Shown: one piece after another, positions 52,040 to 61,212 of the stretch
How the letters are laid out: every line of letters begins with the position of its first letter
How positions within the stretch are numbered: position 1 is the stretch's first letter
From: Peribacillus deserti
GTDB lineage: Bacteria > Bacillota > Bacilli > Bacillales > DSM-1321
DNA length: 64,000 bases
Assembly (NCBI RefSeq): GCF_002863585.1
Contig: NZ_PGUY01000021.1
Location: 1-64,000 of the forward strand
Direction: 5' to 3'
Notes under the pieces: model-generated
The model's input: the letters and a program-made list of their open reading frames with translations, nothing else
Told to the model about the DNA's origin: nothing
Database searches by the model: none
Position numbers and translations under genes: made by a program

Positions 52040-52717
52040 TACTAAAAAAAACAAAAGAGAGGCGTGTGCCTCTCTTTTGTTTTTTTTCTCGGCCAGGTAT
52101 GCGACTAGAATATACCGTTCTGGGGCAGAGCCAATAAAATTAAAAGGATAACAAGTGCTGACTGTTAAAGTGGCACGTGGTTTAGGGACAATAACGGTCC
52201 GGTCATCTGCATCCACAATCCTCACTTTATTTACTTTATATCGGAATTCACCTGCAGACGTACGTACAATAAGCGAATCTCCTTCTCCTACATCTCCCAG
52301 TTTTCTGAAGACTGTATCACGATGTCCGGACAAAACCGAATTATCTTTTTCTCCGGGAAGAACACTTCCCGCGAAGTGACCGACTCCTTTTGACAGTTCA
52401 TCCTCATCCGTTCCATGGAAAATAGGAAGGGAAGCCTTTAATTTAGGGATATATAACTCACCCATTTTCTCTCCAATTTTAGGGCGGACTGGGTAAAGTT
52501 CATCTTGAACCTCTGACAGATTTGTTTGCCTGGGCTCTGGTGTTTTTGTTATCTCCTGCGCGGGGACAGATGCCTCGGTTTTAAATAGAAAGTAGCCTTT
52601 TGCAAATTTATACAGATTATCAGCTGTAAACCATACGCCTGCAGTAACCAGTGCCAGAGATAGTGAAATAAGAATCAACCGCTTATTGCGATTGATTCTA
52701 GTATTCCGTCTTTCCAT
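51998..52717 (-). CDS. Class D sortase with repeat-derived tail
   Basis: 239 aa. An N-terminal membrane helix (about 13-31) places the catalytic domain outside. His132 (SGHRD), Cys189 (TVSTCYPF) and Arg201 (ERYILVA) are the sortase triad. It should cleave LPKTA in the surface protein encoded immediately upstream and join it to the wall. Class D enzymes end near RYILVAYL. The last 30 residues here come from translating the terminator hairpin at 52051 and the mobile repeat, so the native stop seems lost. The start lies 1 bp after the stop of the upstream gene. Confidence 0.88.
   Translation of the reverse strand: MERRNTRINRNKRLILISLSLALVTAGVWFTADNLYKFAKGYFLFKTEASVPAQEITKTPEPRQTNLSEVQDELYPVRPKIGEKMGELYIPKLKASLPIFHGTDEDELSKGVGHFAGSVLPGEKDNSVLSGHRDTVFRKLGDVGEGDSLIVRTSAGEFRYKVNKVRIVDADDRTVIVPKPRATLTVSTCYPFNFIGSAPERYILVAYLAEKKNKREAHASLLFFLVGSFLNDCCFLIVR
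52051..52088 (-). terminator. Sortase operon terminator, now inside the reading frame
   Basis: A perfect stem AACAAAAGAGAGGC/GCCTCTCTTTTGTT with T runs on both strands. The sortase frame reads through it. Confidence 0.85.
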
Positions 52718-52718
52718 C

Positions 52719-54137
52719 TTAGTTTGTCCTTACTTTGCGGTATATCATGAATCCAGCAAACGCTAGAAGGAGACCGAGAAGCATATTAGGAATATAATCT
52801 GAAGCAGTTTTAGGAAGTTTTGCTCCCTTGACCGTCTTCATTGCTTCCTTCTTTTTAAACGTTTCTTTTTGCAGGTGCTTTGGTTTTTCAGGTGTCTCCT
52901 TAGAGACTGTTTGTTTTACATCCTCGACGGATTTCTCAACCTGTTCCCCCGCATCAATAATGGTATCAGAATCAACCATATCTCCGGTAATCAGCAGGTC
53001 TGCAAGGAATTTTCCACTTGTTGAATAAAGAGTGATTTTTAGTTTTGCATCTGTCAGTTCTTTCATGCTGAACAAATCCATGATGGATAACGGAGTTTCA
53101 GTTCCATTTTTTACAAGGCTATAATCAGCCTTTAGCTGGAAGATGGATAAGAACTCGTTATAAATGGAAGTTATTTCAGCTATATCAGCAGGTGAAAGTT
53201 CAGATGCCATGTCAAAGTCTTCGAATGCCATCATTTTTTCCGCTAATTCATCTAGACGATCCATTACAATCGGATCTGAAAGTACGTCCTCGAGGGATGT
53301 TAAATGTTCTTCAATATTCTTAAGTTCCGTCTCAGATAATCCAAGCTCCTGCTCGAATATCGGGAGGATATCTTCAGCGATCTCTTCATCCATGGGAGGG
53401 AGATCTCCTTCAGTAAAGTTCCAGACGTCTTCTTCTAATTGATCCATAAATACATAATTCTTAATATCTTTTCCATTTTCCTTTAACAAGCCGAGCAGGG
53501 ATTCTTTATCCAAATCATAAGATTCATTAAAGTAATCCAGGTTGCTTAAGTCGGCCTTGATTACATCACCCATGAATTCACGGAGTTCGTCTACTGATTC
53601 AAAGGTATCCAGGCTGTCATCGAACGTATTAAGATAGCTTTCAATATCTTCTCTTGTAACCGGGAAGCCTCTTACCGCACTCACTTCAGTCAGGTAGTCT
53701 TTTAAATCCTGTTCGAAGTTCGGATCTTGTTCAAATTCACCTTCCATGTATGTATAGATTGCATCACTCAGGTCGGCCACATAGACATAATCGTCCAGTT
53801 CTTCTCCATTTTCTTGGAGTAACTTTTCAAGACCGGCTTGATCAATTTCATGTTCTTCATACACTGATTTTAAATTACTGAGATCTTTTCTAATTACGCT
53901 TCCAAGGGATGTACTCAGTTCATTAACCGTTTCATAATCATTCAGAGATTCATCGTAAGCAGCCAGTGAAGCTTCTATATCTTCCTTGGTTACTTCGAAA
54001 CCTCTAATCCCACTCACCTTTACCAGATAAGCCTCTAGTTTTTGATCGAAATCAGGCTGTTTCGCGGCCATTGTCAGTTGAGGAAATAAGCTCAATAACA
54101 ATGAAAAAGTAAGTAATATTGCCCACATTTTTTTCAT
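52719..54137 (-). CDS. Processed acidic surface protein with LPKTA sorting signal
   Basis: 472 aa. Signal peptide (1-24), two similar acidic modules (about 26-135 and 143-245, each with SxxRGFxVTxEDIExxL), a further acidic region, a Lys-rich stretch, then LPKTA at 441-445, a membrane helix and a basic tail. This matches the acidic LPXTA family found beside class D sortases. It is the expected substrate of the sortase that follows by 1 bp. Its surface role is unknown. Confidence 0.9.
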   Translation of the reverse strand: MKKMWAILLTFSLLLSLFPQLTMAAKQPDFDQKLEAYLVKVSGIRGFEVTKEDIEASLAAYDESLNDYETVNELSTSLGSVIRKDLSNLKSVYEEHEIDQAGLEKLLQENGEELDDYVYVADLSDAIYTYMEGEFEQDPNFEQDLKDYLTEVSAVRGFPVTREDIESYLNTFDDSLDTFESVDELREFMGDVIKADLSNLDYFNESYDLDKESLLGLLKENGKDIKNYVFMDQLEEDVWNFTEGDLPPMDEEIAEDILPIFEQELGLSETELKNIEEHLTSLEDVLSDPIVMDRLDELAEKMMAFEDFDMASELSPADIAEITSIYNEFLSIFQLKADYSLVKNGTETPLSIMDLFSMKELTDAKLKITLYSTSGKFLADLLITGDMVDSDTIIDAGEQVEKSVEDVKQTVSKETPEKPKHLQKETFKKKEAMKTVKGAKLPKTASDYIPNMLLGLLLAFAGFMIYRKVRTN

Positions 54138-54332
54138 GCAGTTCTCCCTTTCAAACTTCTATATTTCTTGTGTTCTAGAAGATTATAAATGAGTAACAAA
54201 AATTAAACAATGAGGTTATTATTACCAATTCAGAGATTGAGCTGGATATGGGAAAATGGCAATTTTATAGAGGCAGGGCAGGGGGTATGATGATAGTAGA
54301 AAACAAATTAAACCTATAAGGAGGAATAAGTA

Positions 54333-54776
54333 ATGGAAGTGAAACTTATTCGTTCAGAAGATACATTTTCGATAAGACATAAGGTACTGCGCCCAAATCA
54401 AACGATAGAAGAATGTAAGTTTCCTAATGATGAAGCGGAACATACTTTCCATTTAGGAGTTTTCTTGGATAATGAGTTGATCAGCATTGCTTCCTTTTAT
54501 AAAGAGAAGCATGCTGGACTTAACGACCCGCACCAATTTCGGTTAAGAGGAATGGCTACTTTGCCAGAATATCGGAACAGACAGGCGGGCAGCCTCCTGA
54601 TAAAGACAGCTGAACAGGTATTACATAATAAAGATGCGGATGTTTGGTGGTGCAATGCAAGAACATCCGCAAGCGGGTATTATAAAAAACTAGGCTTGAA
54701 AGAGCGTGGAGGACTATTTGAAATTCCCGGCATCGGCCCGCATATTGTTATGTATAAAAGATTAGCAGATAACTAG
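54333..54776 (+). CDS. GNAT family N-acetyltransferase
   Basis: 147 aa, AAGGAGGAAT before ATG. LRGMATLPEYRNRQAGSLLI is the acetyl-CoA site and SGYYKKLGLKERGGLFEIPG the C-terminal part. Substrate unknown. The dipeptidase gene starts 75 bp later with its own strong site. Confidence 0.87.
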   Translation: MEVKLIRSEDTFSIRHKVLRPNQTIEECKFPNDEAEHTFHLGVFLDNELISIASFYKEKHAGLNDPHQFRLRGMATLPEYRNRQAGSLLIKTAEQVLHNKDADVWWCNARTSASGYYKKLGLKERGGLFEIPGIGPHIVMYKRLADN

Positions 54777-54851
54777 AGTGCTGCTGACCTATTACCAATG
54801 AAAACTGTGATATGATTAAATTGACAGAAAATTTTATAAGGAGGAAATAGT

Positions 54852-55901
54852 TTGAATCAGTTTCCGATATTTGATGGACATAACGATACTCTTTTAAGCC
54901 TGTATTATGCAGAACGCGGGAAGGGACGTTCTTTTTTCACTGCATCAGACACTGGGCATATTGATCTTCCACGGGCAAAACGAGGCGGTTTAGGTGGAGG
55001 ATTCTTTGCCGTATTTACACCCAATCCCTCTCATAGAACGGAAGTGGTAGAAAACGAACGCGGATATGAGATTCCACTGCCACCGCCCATTTCACATGAA
55101 TTTGCTCTTCGGACAACACAGGCAATGGCTGCCAATTTGTTTCGATACGAAGCCGAATCAAATGGACGTTTTAAAGTGGTCAGAAACTCTGAGGAATTAA
55201 CCTCCTGCATTGAAAAGGAGATCGTCGCTGCAATCTTCCATATTGAGGGGGCAGAAGCTATCGATACAGATCTAGATGCACTGCATGTTTTCTATCAAGC
55301 GGGGCTAAGGTCCCTGGGTATTGTATGGAGCAGGCCTAATGCGTACGGAGAGGGAGTTCCATTTCGCTATCCCTCTTCTCCAGATATTGGAGGAGGCTTA
55401 ACAGCAGCGGGCAAAAATCTCGTCCGGGAGTGTAATAGACTGGGAATCATGATTGATACCTCTCACCTGACTGAAAAAGGATTCTGGGATGTTGCAAATA
55501 AAACAGATGCTCCTATTGTAGCTACACATTCCAATGCTCATGCTCTTTGCAATATGTCTAGGAATGTAACTGATAAACAACTGGCCGCAATAGCTGAGTC
55601 GGGAGGGGTTGCAGGAATCAATTTCTCAGTGAATATGCTTCGGGAGGATGGTGCGAGAGACAATAATACGCCAATCCAAGAAATTGGACGCCATATTGAA
55701 TATATTGCTGAGAAATTTGGAATAGATCATGTGGCATTCGGATCAGATTTTGATGGAACAAATATTCCTTCCGAATTAAAGGATGCAGCAGGGCTGCCGA
55801 AGATATTAGAAGATCTCAAGGGGCGGGGATTCAAAGATTCTGATCTATTAAAGCTGACACATCAAAATTGGCTGCGAGTGTTAAGCCAAACTTGGAAATA
55901 G
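54852..55901 (+). CDS. Membrane dipeptidase (renal dipeptidase, M19) family protein
   Basis: 349 aa, TTG start 6 nt after AAGGAGGAA. TIM-barrel zinc enzyme: His10 and Asp12 (DGHNDT), bridging Glu132 (FHIEGAEAI), His205 (DTSHLTEKG), His226 (ATHSNAH) and the late Asp in GSDFDG. It cleaves dipeptides, including those with D residues. No signal peptide, so cytoplasmic here. Confidence 0.92.
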   Translation: MNQFPIFDGHNDTLLSLYYAERGKGRSFFTASDTGHIDLPRAKRGGLGGGFFAVFTPNPSHRTEVVENERGYEIPLPPPISHEFALRTTQAMAANLFRYEAESNGRFKVVRNSEELTSCIEKEIVAAIFHIEGAEAIDTDLDALHVFYQAGLRSLGIVWSRPNAYGEGVPFRYPSSPDIGGGLTAAGKNLVRECNRLGIMIDTSHLTEKGFWDVANKTDAPIVATHSNAHALCNMSRNVTDKQLAAIAESGGVAGINFSVNMLREDGARDNNTPIQEIGRHIEYIAEKFGIDHVAFGSDFDGTNIPSELKDAAGLPKILEDLKGRGFKDSDLLKLTHQNWLRVLSQTWK

Positions 55902-55990
55902 GCTGACAGGATCTCGAGTATTCTCTTACATACCGTCAAATGAGGAGAAGAAATTTTTATTTCCTTTTTAGTGAGCCGGTTTAAATAATT

Positions 55991-56020
55991 AGGCAGCTAC
56001 TTACTAAACAGCTGCCTTTC
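55991..56020. terminator. Intrinsic terminator
   Basis: AGGCAGCT pairs with AGCTGCCT, followed by TTCC, between convergent genes. Confidence 0.65.
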
Positions 56021-56036
56021 CTGCTGGCTTAGATGG

Positions 56037-56207
56037 TTATTCACGGATTTCATCTAAATCCTTATGGACTTTAAGCAGGTTTGCAAGTAAAGATGTAAAC
56101 CTTTTTTTGTCTTGAAGGGGAGTTGCATCGAGTTCCTTTTTAATTTCAAAGCTTTTGTTTATTAATTCATTTATTTTTTGCTGTATTTTACAATTTGAAG
56201 GTTTCAT
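56037..56207 (-). CDS. Small helical protein, 56 aa
   Basis: ATG at 56207, 7 nt after GGAGAA. Two amphipathic helices rich in Lys and Glu (KIQQKINELINKSFEIKKEL; LLANLLKVHKDLDEI). Coiled-coil-like. Size suits Spo0E-like proteins, but no SQELD motif is seen. Family unknown. Confidence 0.55.
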   Translation of the reverse strand: MKPSNCKIQQKINELINKSFEIKKELDATPLQDKKRFTSLLANLLKVHKDLDEIRE

Positions 56208-56447
56208 GGGCGTCTTCTCCAATTTTTCATTTTCTTAGTATAATTTAACAGAAGAACATTACTATAGGATGTAATTTTTATTAAAAATAGATTGCAATGA
56301 AGTCTCCAAGTGATTTTGATAGCAAAGGTACCCATTCTTTATCTCGCTTTTTTATGTTCATTTCACAAGGTCCAGTAGGTATTTCCTAAGTTCTATTATC
56401 GCAGACTATAATTAAATATGATTTTTTAATCTCATGAGGTGAATCGA

Positions 56448-57017
56448 ATGTCTTCATTTTGCGGGGAATTATGGCCGGAAATACAGACGCCGGAAGGACA
56501 GAGAGACTGCAGAGAGTGTGGATTATTTAGGCATGGTACAAGAATGGTCTGGGGTGAAGGCAATCCAGCAGGAAAGCTTATGGTTATATTAGATAACCCT
56601 GGTGCACGTGAAGATAAAGAAGGTACTCCCTTTGTCTGCAGCACAAGGCAGACGTTGCAGAGAGCGGCATATGATGCCGGATTAACGAAAAATGACCTTT
56701 ATATTACCTATATTTTAAAGCGCAGGCCAATCAGGGCTTACGATAAAGAACTTGTGCGTAAAACTTGTATGCTCCATCTAGGACAGCAGCTTGCTGAAAA
56801 TATGCCTAAGTTAATTTTGTGTTTAGGAAATGTTGCGGTTCAATCCTTCTTTCAAGACCCAAATGCCGAGGTTCGAAAGTTACGCGGAAAGTGGCATGAT
56901 ATTCAAGGGATTCCTACAGCTGCAGCATATCATCCTTTGGCTGTAAAACGACGCCCCAATTTATGGCCTGTTTTTCGGGAAGACTGGCTCATGACTGCGA
57001 ACCGGTTTTTCGCCTGA
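56448..57017 (+). CDS. Family 4-like uracil-DNA glycosylase
   Basis: 189 aa from the ATG at 56448 (GAGGTGA upstream; the GTG at 56439 overlaps it). Cys21, Cys24, Cys107 and Cys125 have the spacing of the [4Fe-4S] ligands of family 4 enzymes. GEGNPAGKLMVILDNPG is the uracil pocket motif and AAAYHPLAV the DNA-binding HP loop. It removes uracil from DNA at the start of base-excision repair. Confidence 0.88.
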   Translation: MSSFCGELWPEIQTPEGQRDCRECGLFRHGTRMVWGEGNPAGKLMVILDNPGAREDKEGTPFVCSTRQTLQRAAYDAGLTKNDLYITYILKRRPIRAYDKELVRKTCMLHLGQQLAENMPKLILCLGNVAVQSFFQDPNAEVRKLRGKWHDIQGIPTAAAYHPLAVKRRPNLWPVFREDWLMTANRFFA

Positions 57018-57095
57018 AATGCTTTTGAAAAGAGGAATAAATGAAAGAAAGACAGAAATGAATGGGGATGACGAAAAAGAAAGAAGGTTCTAGAT

Positions 57096-57629
57096 ATGTA
57101 TAAACTCCCAGAAACAAATGAATATCCTCCTTATTATTCAACATACATAAAGCTGGTGCCAGAAGGAGATCTTGTTGACCTACTTACGCAACAGCAAATA
57201 GGAATGAACAATGATTACAGGAAACTAACAGAAAAACAAGCAGTATTTCGATATGCACCTGAGAAATGGAGTATTAAAGAAGTAATTGGTCACATCACGG
57301 ATACGGAGCGCATAATGGGGTTTAGGCTCCTCTCTTTTGCAAGAGGGGAAGATCAGGCACTGCCAGGTTATGATGAAAATAAATATGTAATGGAGGCCTC
57401 TTTTAATGAGTCATCCCTTGACGGCCTGCTCAAGAGTTACTCTGCCGTCAGGCTCTCTACCTTGCATCTGTTAAAAAGCCTGCATCCTTCAGATTGGGAT
57501 AAGAAAGGCAATGCCAACAATTCAGTAATAAGTGTCCGTGCACTGGCAGCCATAATAGCTGGACATGAACTTCACCACAGAAAAATCATACGGGACCGGT
57601 ATTTTGGATCAGATTCGTTTACTTCATAA
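57096..57629 (+). CDS. DinB family protein (DfsB-like)
   Basis: 177 aa four-helix-bundle protein. WSIKEVIGHITDTERIMGFR and IIAGHELHHRKIIRDRYF hold the three metal-binding His of DinB/DfsB proteins. Many act as metal-dependent thiol transferases; which reaction this one does is unknown. It lies 78 bp after the glycosylase gene. Confidence 0.87.
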   Translation: MYKLPETNEYPPYYSTYIKLVPEGDLVDLLTQQQIGMNNDYRKLTEKQAVFRYAPEKWSIKEVIGHITDTERIMGFRLLSFARGEDQALPGYDENKYVMEASFNESSLDGLLKSYSAVRLSTLHLLKSLHPSDWDKKGNANNSVISVRALAAIIAGHELHHRKIIRDRYFGSDSFTS

Positions 57630-57691
57630 ATCAAGACATGGGGATCCATAGAGTTAAGTGTGGGTTTTACCTTTAGACTAAACCCATTAAA

Positions 57692-57735
57692 AGGCAGCAG
57701 TGACCTTTTATATCAGGGTCACTGCTGTTTTTTTT
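57692..57735 (+). terminator. Strong intrinsic terminator
   Basis: GCAGCAGTGACC pairs with GGTCACTGCTG, followed by T8. The gap from here to 58010 shows nothing else. Confidence 0.88.
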
Positions 57736-58010
57736 GTGTGGATGATGTTGCCTGCAATCATAACGAAAAGTTGAAAAGGCAGTTGAATTGTAAGCATGTA
57801 GGAAAGTTAATTTCATATCAAACAGAGATTGCTAAACTACTGTTTTCATTCATATTTCTCTTTTGTTAAAAATAGACTGTATGGAACCTCTCACTGCAAA
57901 AATCAACTTCCGTATCCTGTTAAGTCTTAATGATTATTTTCAGCCTTGATTCCCGCTGGTTCGACATGCCGTGGTATAATTCTACTAGAAAAAGGGGGAG
58001 ATTGGATTAC

Positions 58011-58688
58011 ATGTCTATTTCTGAAATAAAAAAAGAAGCAAAAAGGTCGTTAAATGGCAAATGGGGAGCCGCCGTTTTGCTTACCTTCGTATTTTTCCTG
58101 GTCAGTACCATACCAGGAGGAATAGGGGAAGTATTGTTAGCCGGAGGTTTTGAGTCCTGGTGGAACCAGGGGCAGGCGCCAATAGAGGCGGATATTCTTA
58201 ACATGATTATTTCCGTCATTTTATTCCCGCTATCTACTGCTTTTTATTGGATCTTTTTAAATGTGTCAAGAAACGGGAATGTTAAAATTTCATGGCTATT
58301 CACCATATATTCGAATGGGAGAATGGCCCTGAAAATTATTGGAACAACCATTCTTATTGGTATTTTTGTACTTTTATGGGCTATTTTGTTAATCATACCA
58401 GCAATAATTAAAAGCTTTTCTTATTCCCAGACATTTTTTATTTTACGAGACCGTCCGGAGTTATCTGCTTTAGAAGCTATAACTGAAAGTAAAAAACTAA
58501 TGAAAGGTAATAAGTGGAAGTTTTTCTTGATGAATCTTAGCTTCATCGGCTGGGCCATTCTATGTATCTTCACTTTAGGAATCGGACTGCTATGGCTTGT
58601 ACCTTATGTGTCGACTTCTATGGCAGTATTTTACAATAACCTTATCAAAAATGAACAAGAACACTCTGGTAAAGAAGCCGTTATCTAA
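58011..58688 (+). CDS. DUF975 family membrane protein
   Basis: 225 aa from the ATG at 58011 (AAGGGGGAG 10 nt upstream). ISEIKKEAKRSLNGKWGAAV is the family's N-terminal signature, followed by five or six membrane helices and LRDRPELSALEAITESKKLM in a cyt loop. Function unknown. Terminator follows. Confidence 0.88.
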   Translation: MSISEIKKEAKRSLNGKWGAAVLLTFVFFLVSTIPGGIGEVLLAGGFESWWNQGQAPIEADILNMIISVILFPLSTAFYWIFLNVSRNGNVKISWLFTIYSNGRMALKIIGTTILIGIFVLLWAILLIIPAIIKSFSYSQTFFILRDRPELSALEAITESKKLMKGNKWKFFLMNLSFIGWAILCIFTLGIGLLWLVPYVSTSMAVFYNNLIKNEQEHSGKEAVI

Positions 58689-58706
58689 CTTCATCTCCAG
58701 GTGAGG

Positions 58707-58736
58707 CCGATTATGGGAACCATAATCGGTTTTTTT
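58707..58736 (+). terminator. Intrinsic terminator
   Basis: CCGATTATGG pairs exactly with CCATAATCGG around GAA, followed by T7. Confidence 0.9.
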
Positions 58737-58877
58737 ATGTCAAAAAAACACAATCTTATGATGAAAATAGGCTGGGCTTAATGATAGAAAAGATATTTCG
58801 GTAAGTATAGAAAGTTGCTCCAAAGAAACTTTTGTGAGGGAGGTGCATAATTTATAAAAACAAAAGGGGGAGAAGTA

Positions 58878-59687
58878 ATGGCAGAAAATTTAATGCTGGC
58901 CTTTGGTTTAACTTTGTTCGCAGGTCTTGCTACAGGAATTGGCAGCTTGCTTGCTTTCTTTACATCAACAACCAATACTAAATTCCTTTCTGTTGCTCTC
59001 GGCTTTTCTGCAGGAGTAATGATTTATGTGTCGATGATTGAAATTTTTGTAAAAGCAAAAGATGCCCTGGTTAAAGCTTTAGGTGTTCACCCTGGAAATT
59101 GGCTGACTGTAGCTGGTTTTTTTGGAGGGATGCTGTTAATTGCCATGATAGATAAGTTTATCCCAAAGGCAGGGAATCCGCACGAACTGAAGAAAGTGGA
59201 GGAAATGAGCGGTGCTGCAAAGACAATAAAGGATCCAGCACTGTTAAAGATGGGTACCTTTACAGCTCTTGCCATAGCAATCCATAACTTTCCTGAGGGC
59301 ATTGCCACATTTACTTCAGTCTTGCAGGATCCCGCTCTGGGTATTGCAATTGCGTTTGCGATAGCCATTCATAATATTCCAGAGGGAATTGCTGTGTCAG
59401 TACCTGTTTATTTTGCTACAGGAGACAAGAAAAAGGCCTTTAAACTCTCATTCTTATCAGGATTGTCGGAGCCGATTGGGGCAATTGCTGCCTACTTCAT
59501 CTTAATGCCTTTTCTTAATGATATTATGTTTGGTATTATATTCGCTGCTGTTGCGGGAATCATGGTTTTTATTTCCTTAGATGAATTACTGCCTGCAGCC
59601 AAAAAATATGACGAGGACCACCTGTCCATTTATGGCTTGATCAGCGGTATGGTGGTGATGGCCCTGAGTTTATTGCTCTTTATATAG
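58878..59687 (+). CDS. zupT: ZupT-type zinc transporter (ZIP family)
   Basis: 269 aa, AAAGGGGGAG before ATG. Eight helices with the paired metal motifs HNFPEG and HNIPEG in helices four and five, the ZupT signature. It imports zinc and other divalent metals. The stop codon TAG at 59685-59687 lies within the presumed target site of the mobile element that begins at 59690. Confidence 0.93.
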   Translation: MAENLMLAFGLTLFAGLATGIGSLLAFFTSTTNTKFLSVALGFSAGVMIYVSMIEIFVKAKDALVKALGVHPGNWLTVAGFFGGMLLIAMIDKFIPKAGNPHELKKVEEMSGAAKTIKDPALLKMGTFTALAIAIHNFPEGIATFTSVLQDPALGIAIAFAIAIHNIPEGIAVSVPVYFATGDKKKAFKLSFLSGLSEPIGAIAAYFILMPFLNDIMFGIIFAAVAGIMVFISLDELLPAAKKYDEDHLSIYGLISGMVVMALSLLLFI

Positions 59688-59689
59688 GT

Positions 59690-60435
59690 GGCTGTTTTCG
59701 CAAACTATGTTGTTTTTGAACCAGGGGGTTGATTGGAACGTGAGGATGCTCGCGGACCTTAGGGGCGGGCGCCCGAGCCTCCTCGGCTTCGCCTGTGGGG
59801 TCTTACCTGATCGAAAAGCGGAGGACGGTGCTTTCCAAGATAAGATCCATCAAAAAGCTGAATGATGATCTTTTTTAATTAGAGGCAAAAGGCTAAAAGA
59901 AAAGCAGACACCTGATCAAGAAGACTTGCTGATTGGCAAGCGATAGCGAAGACAGAAGCTTAGTCGCCCTTACCACGCTCGTAACGCCACGTCCTGTGGC
60001 CCCGCCTGGCTCGCACATCCTATGCTTCGTGCGTTAGCCCGGCATAAGACTAGCGGCAGTAAAAGGCCGACTTTGCCTTTTAATGGCGATTTGGCTAGAC
60101 CCGCGGTGTCAGTCCGGAGCTGGACAAAAAGAAAAGCGGAAAGCGGTGCCTTCCCCATTAACATTGTTAAGAAGTCGCATGATAAGCTCATCTTTTATCA
60201 ACACAAAATTTTAGGGAAGGCAGAGACCTGAAAAGCATAAGACAAGCAGGCCGTGAGAAGCGGTTTTTTCTTCTCATGGACTGATTGGCTTATGACTCGA
60301 GGGTCTAAAGCCTTGGAGCTGGACAATACCCACTGCTCTCGCAGGAGTCTCGCACCTTACGTTCCAATCAACCTGTTTAACAATAGGGGTAGGTTCACCG
60401 AACTATTAAAAAACAACAATCTTTAGAAAAGAGCC
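59690..60435. mobile_element. MITE-like element, family A, longest copy (746 bp)
   Basis: The left end GGCTGTTTTCGCAAACTATG and the inverse of the right end (GGCTCTTTTCTAAAG) form the terminal repeats. Flanks ATATAGGT and ATATAGAA share ATATAG. It holds two inner modules, including the CGCCACGTCCTGTGGCC tract found, inverted, in the copies at 1 and 33586. No gene. Confidence 0.8.
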
Positions 60436-60513
60436 ATATAGAAAAAGCACCTATGGAAGCTCGGATACAGCCGATAGCCGGCCCTGAATCGGGGCTTTTT
60501 TTAATTTTTTTAT

Positions 60514-60753
60514 GGCTGTTTTCGCAAACTTTGTTGTTATTGAAGGGGGGTGATTCTTTCCGTGGGGCGGGCGGTGAGCCTCCACAGCGTCGCCTGTGGG
60601 GTGTTCTTTTCTCCCGATAGACGGATTGGCTTATGACTCGAGGGACTAAAGCCTTGAACTGGATCAAAAGAGCCCCGCACCTTTCGTTCCAATCAAAGAG
60701 TTTAACAATAGGGTCGGTTCACCGAACTTATTAAAACAACAATCGTAAGAGTC
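60514..60753. mobile_element. MITE-like element, family A, short copy
   Basis: 240 bp, 78 bp after the previous element. GGCTGTTTTCGCAAACTTTG at the left; the right end is worn (CAACAATCGTAAGAGTC). Flanks TTTTTTAT and TTTTAAAT agree at 6 of 8. The 78 bp between the two elements contain a GGGGCTTTTTTT terminator-like stem (about 60476-60503). Confidence 0.7.
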
Positions 60754-60842
60754 TTTTAAATAGTATTTCGATTATTATAATATTGTAGAAGTATTGGTTG
60801 TTCAGGAATGCTGTTTATGGTATTCCTGGGAAAGGGGAGTCT

Positions 60843-61170
60843 ATGTCTGACATTAAAGGGATTAATCATTTATTATTTTCCGTATCGAATCTTGGTGAAT
60901 CCATCCGCTTTTATCAAGATGTGTTTGGTGCGAAGTTATTAGTAAAGGGAAGGACCACTGCATGAAGAAAAGGACTTTGACAGAATTTATAAGAAGTTAG
61001 TGTCACTTCATGTTCACATTCTCCCAAGCCGTGAAAGAAATGAACTGGACCAGAAATCTATCTATTTTACTGACAGGGATGGCCATAAATTCGAGTTTCA
61101 TACGGGTACTTTGATTGATAGACTGAACTATTATAAAGAACATAAAAAACATATGCAATTCTACATATAA
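60843..61170 (+). pseudogene. fosB: fosB-like fosfomycin thiol transferase, internal deletion
   Basis: The N-terminus ([20 protein letters not shown], then [13 protein letters not shown]) and the C-terminus (RKSIYFTD-like [20 protein letters not shown], then [17 protein letters not shown]) are those of FosB, a VOC-fold metal enzyme that inactivates fosfomycin with bacillithiol. Between Ala and the following [11 protein letters not shown] about 45 residues are missing, and 328 bases do not keep frame; a TGA follows the junction at 60962. The metal ligands in the lost part are gone, so the gene is dead. AAGGGGAG still precedes its ATG. Confidence 0.88.
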
Positions 61171-61176
61171 TTTTAA

Positions 61177-61212
61177 AGGCAGCATCCCCCAAGTGGAAGC
61201 TGCCATTTTTTA
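61177..61212. terminator. Hairpin between fosB remnant and DUF2512 gene
   Basis: GGCAGC pairs with GCTGCC, followed by ATTTTTT on the plus strand. Confidence 0.6.

Noticed and set aside
60476-60503. Terminator between the two adjacent family A elements
   Set aside because: The stem is imperfect and no gene precedes it; I mention it only as a possible remnant.
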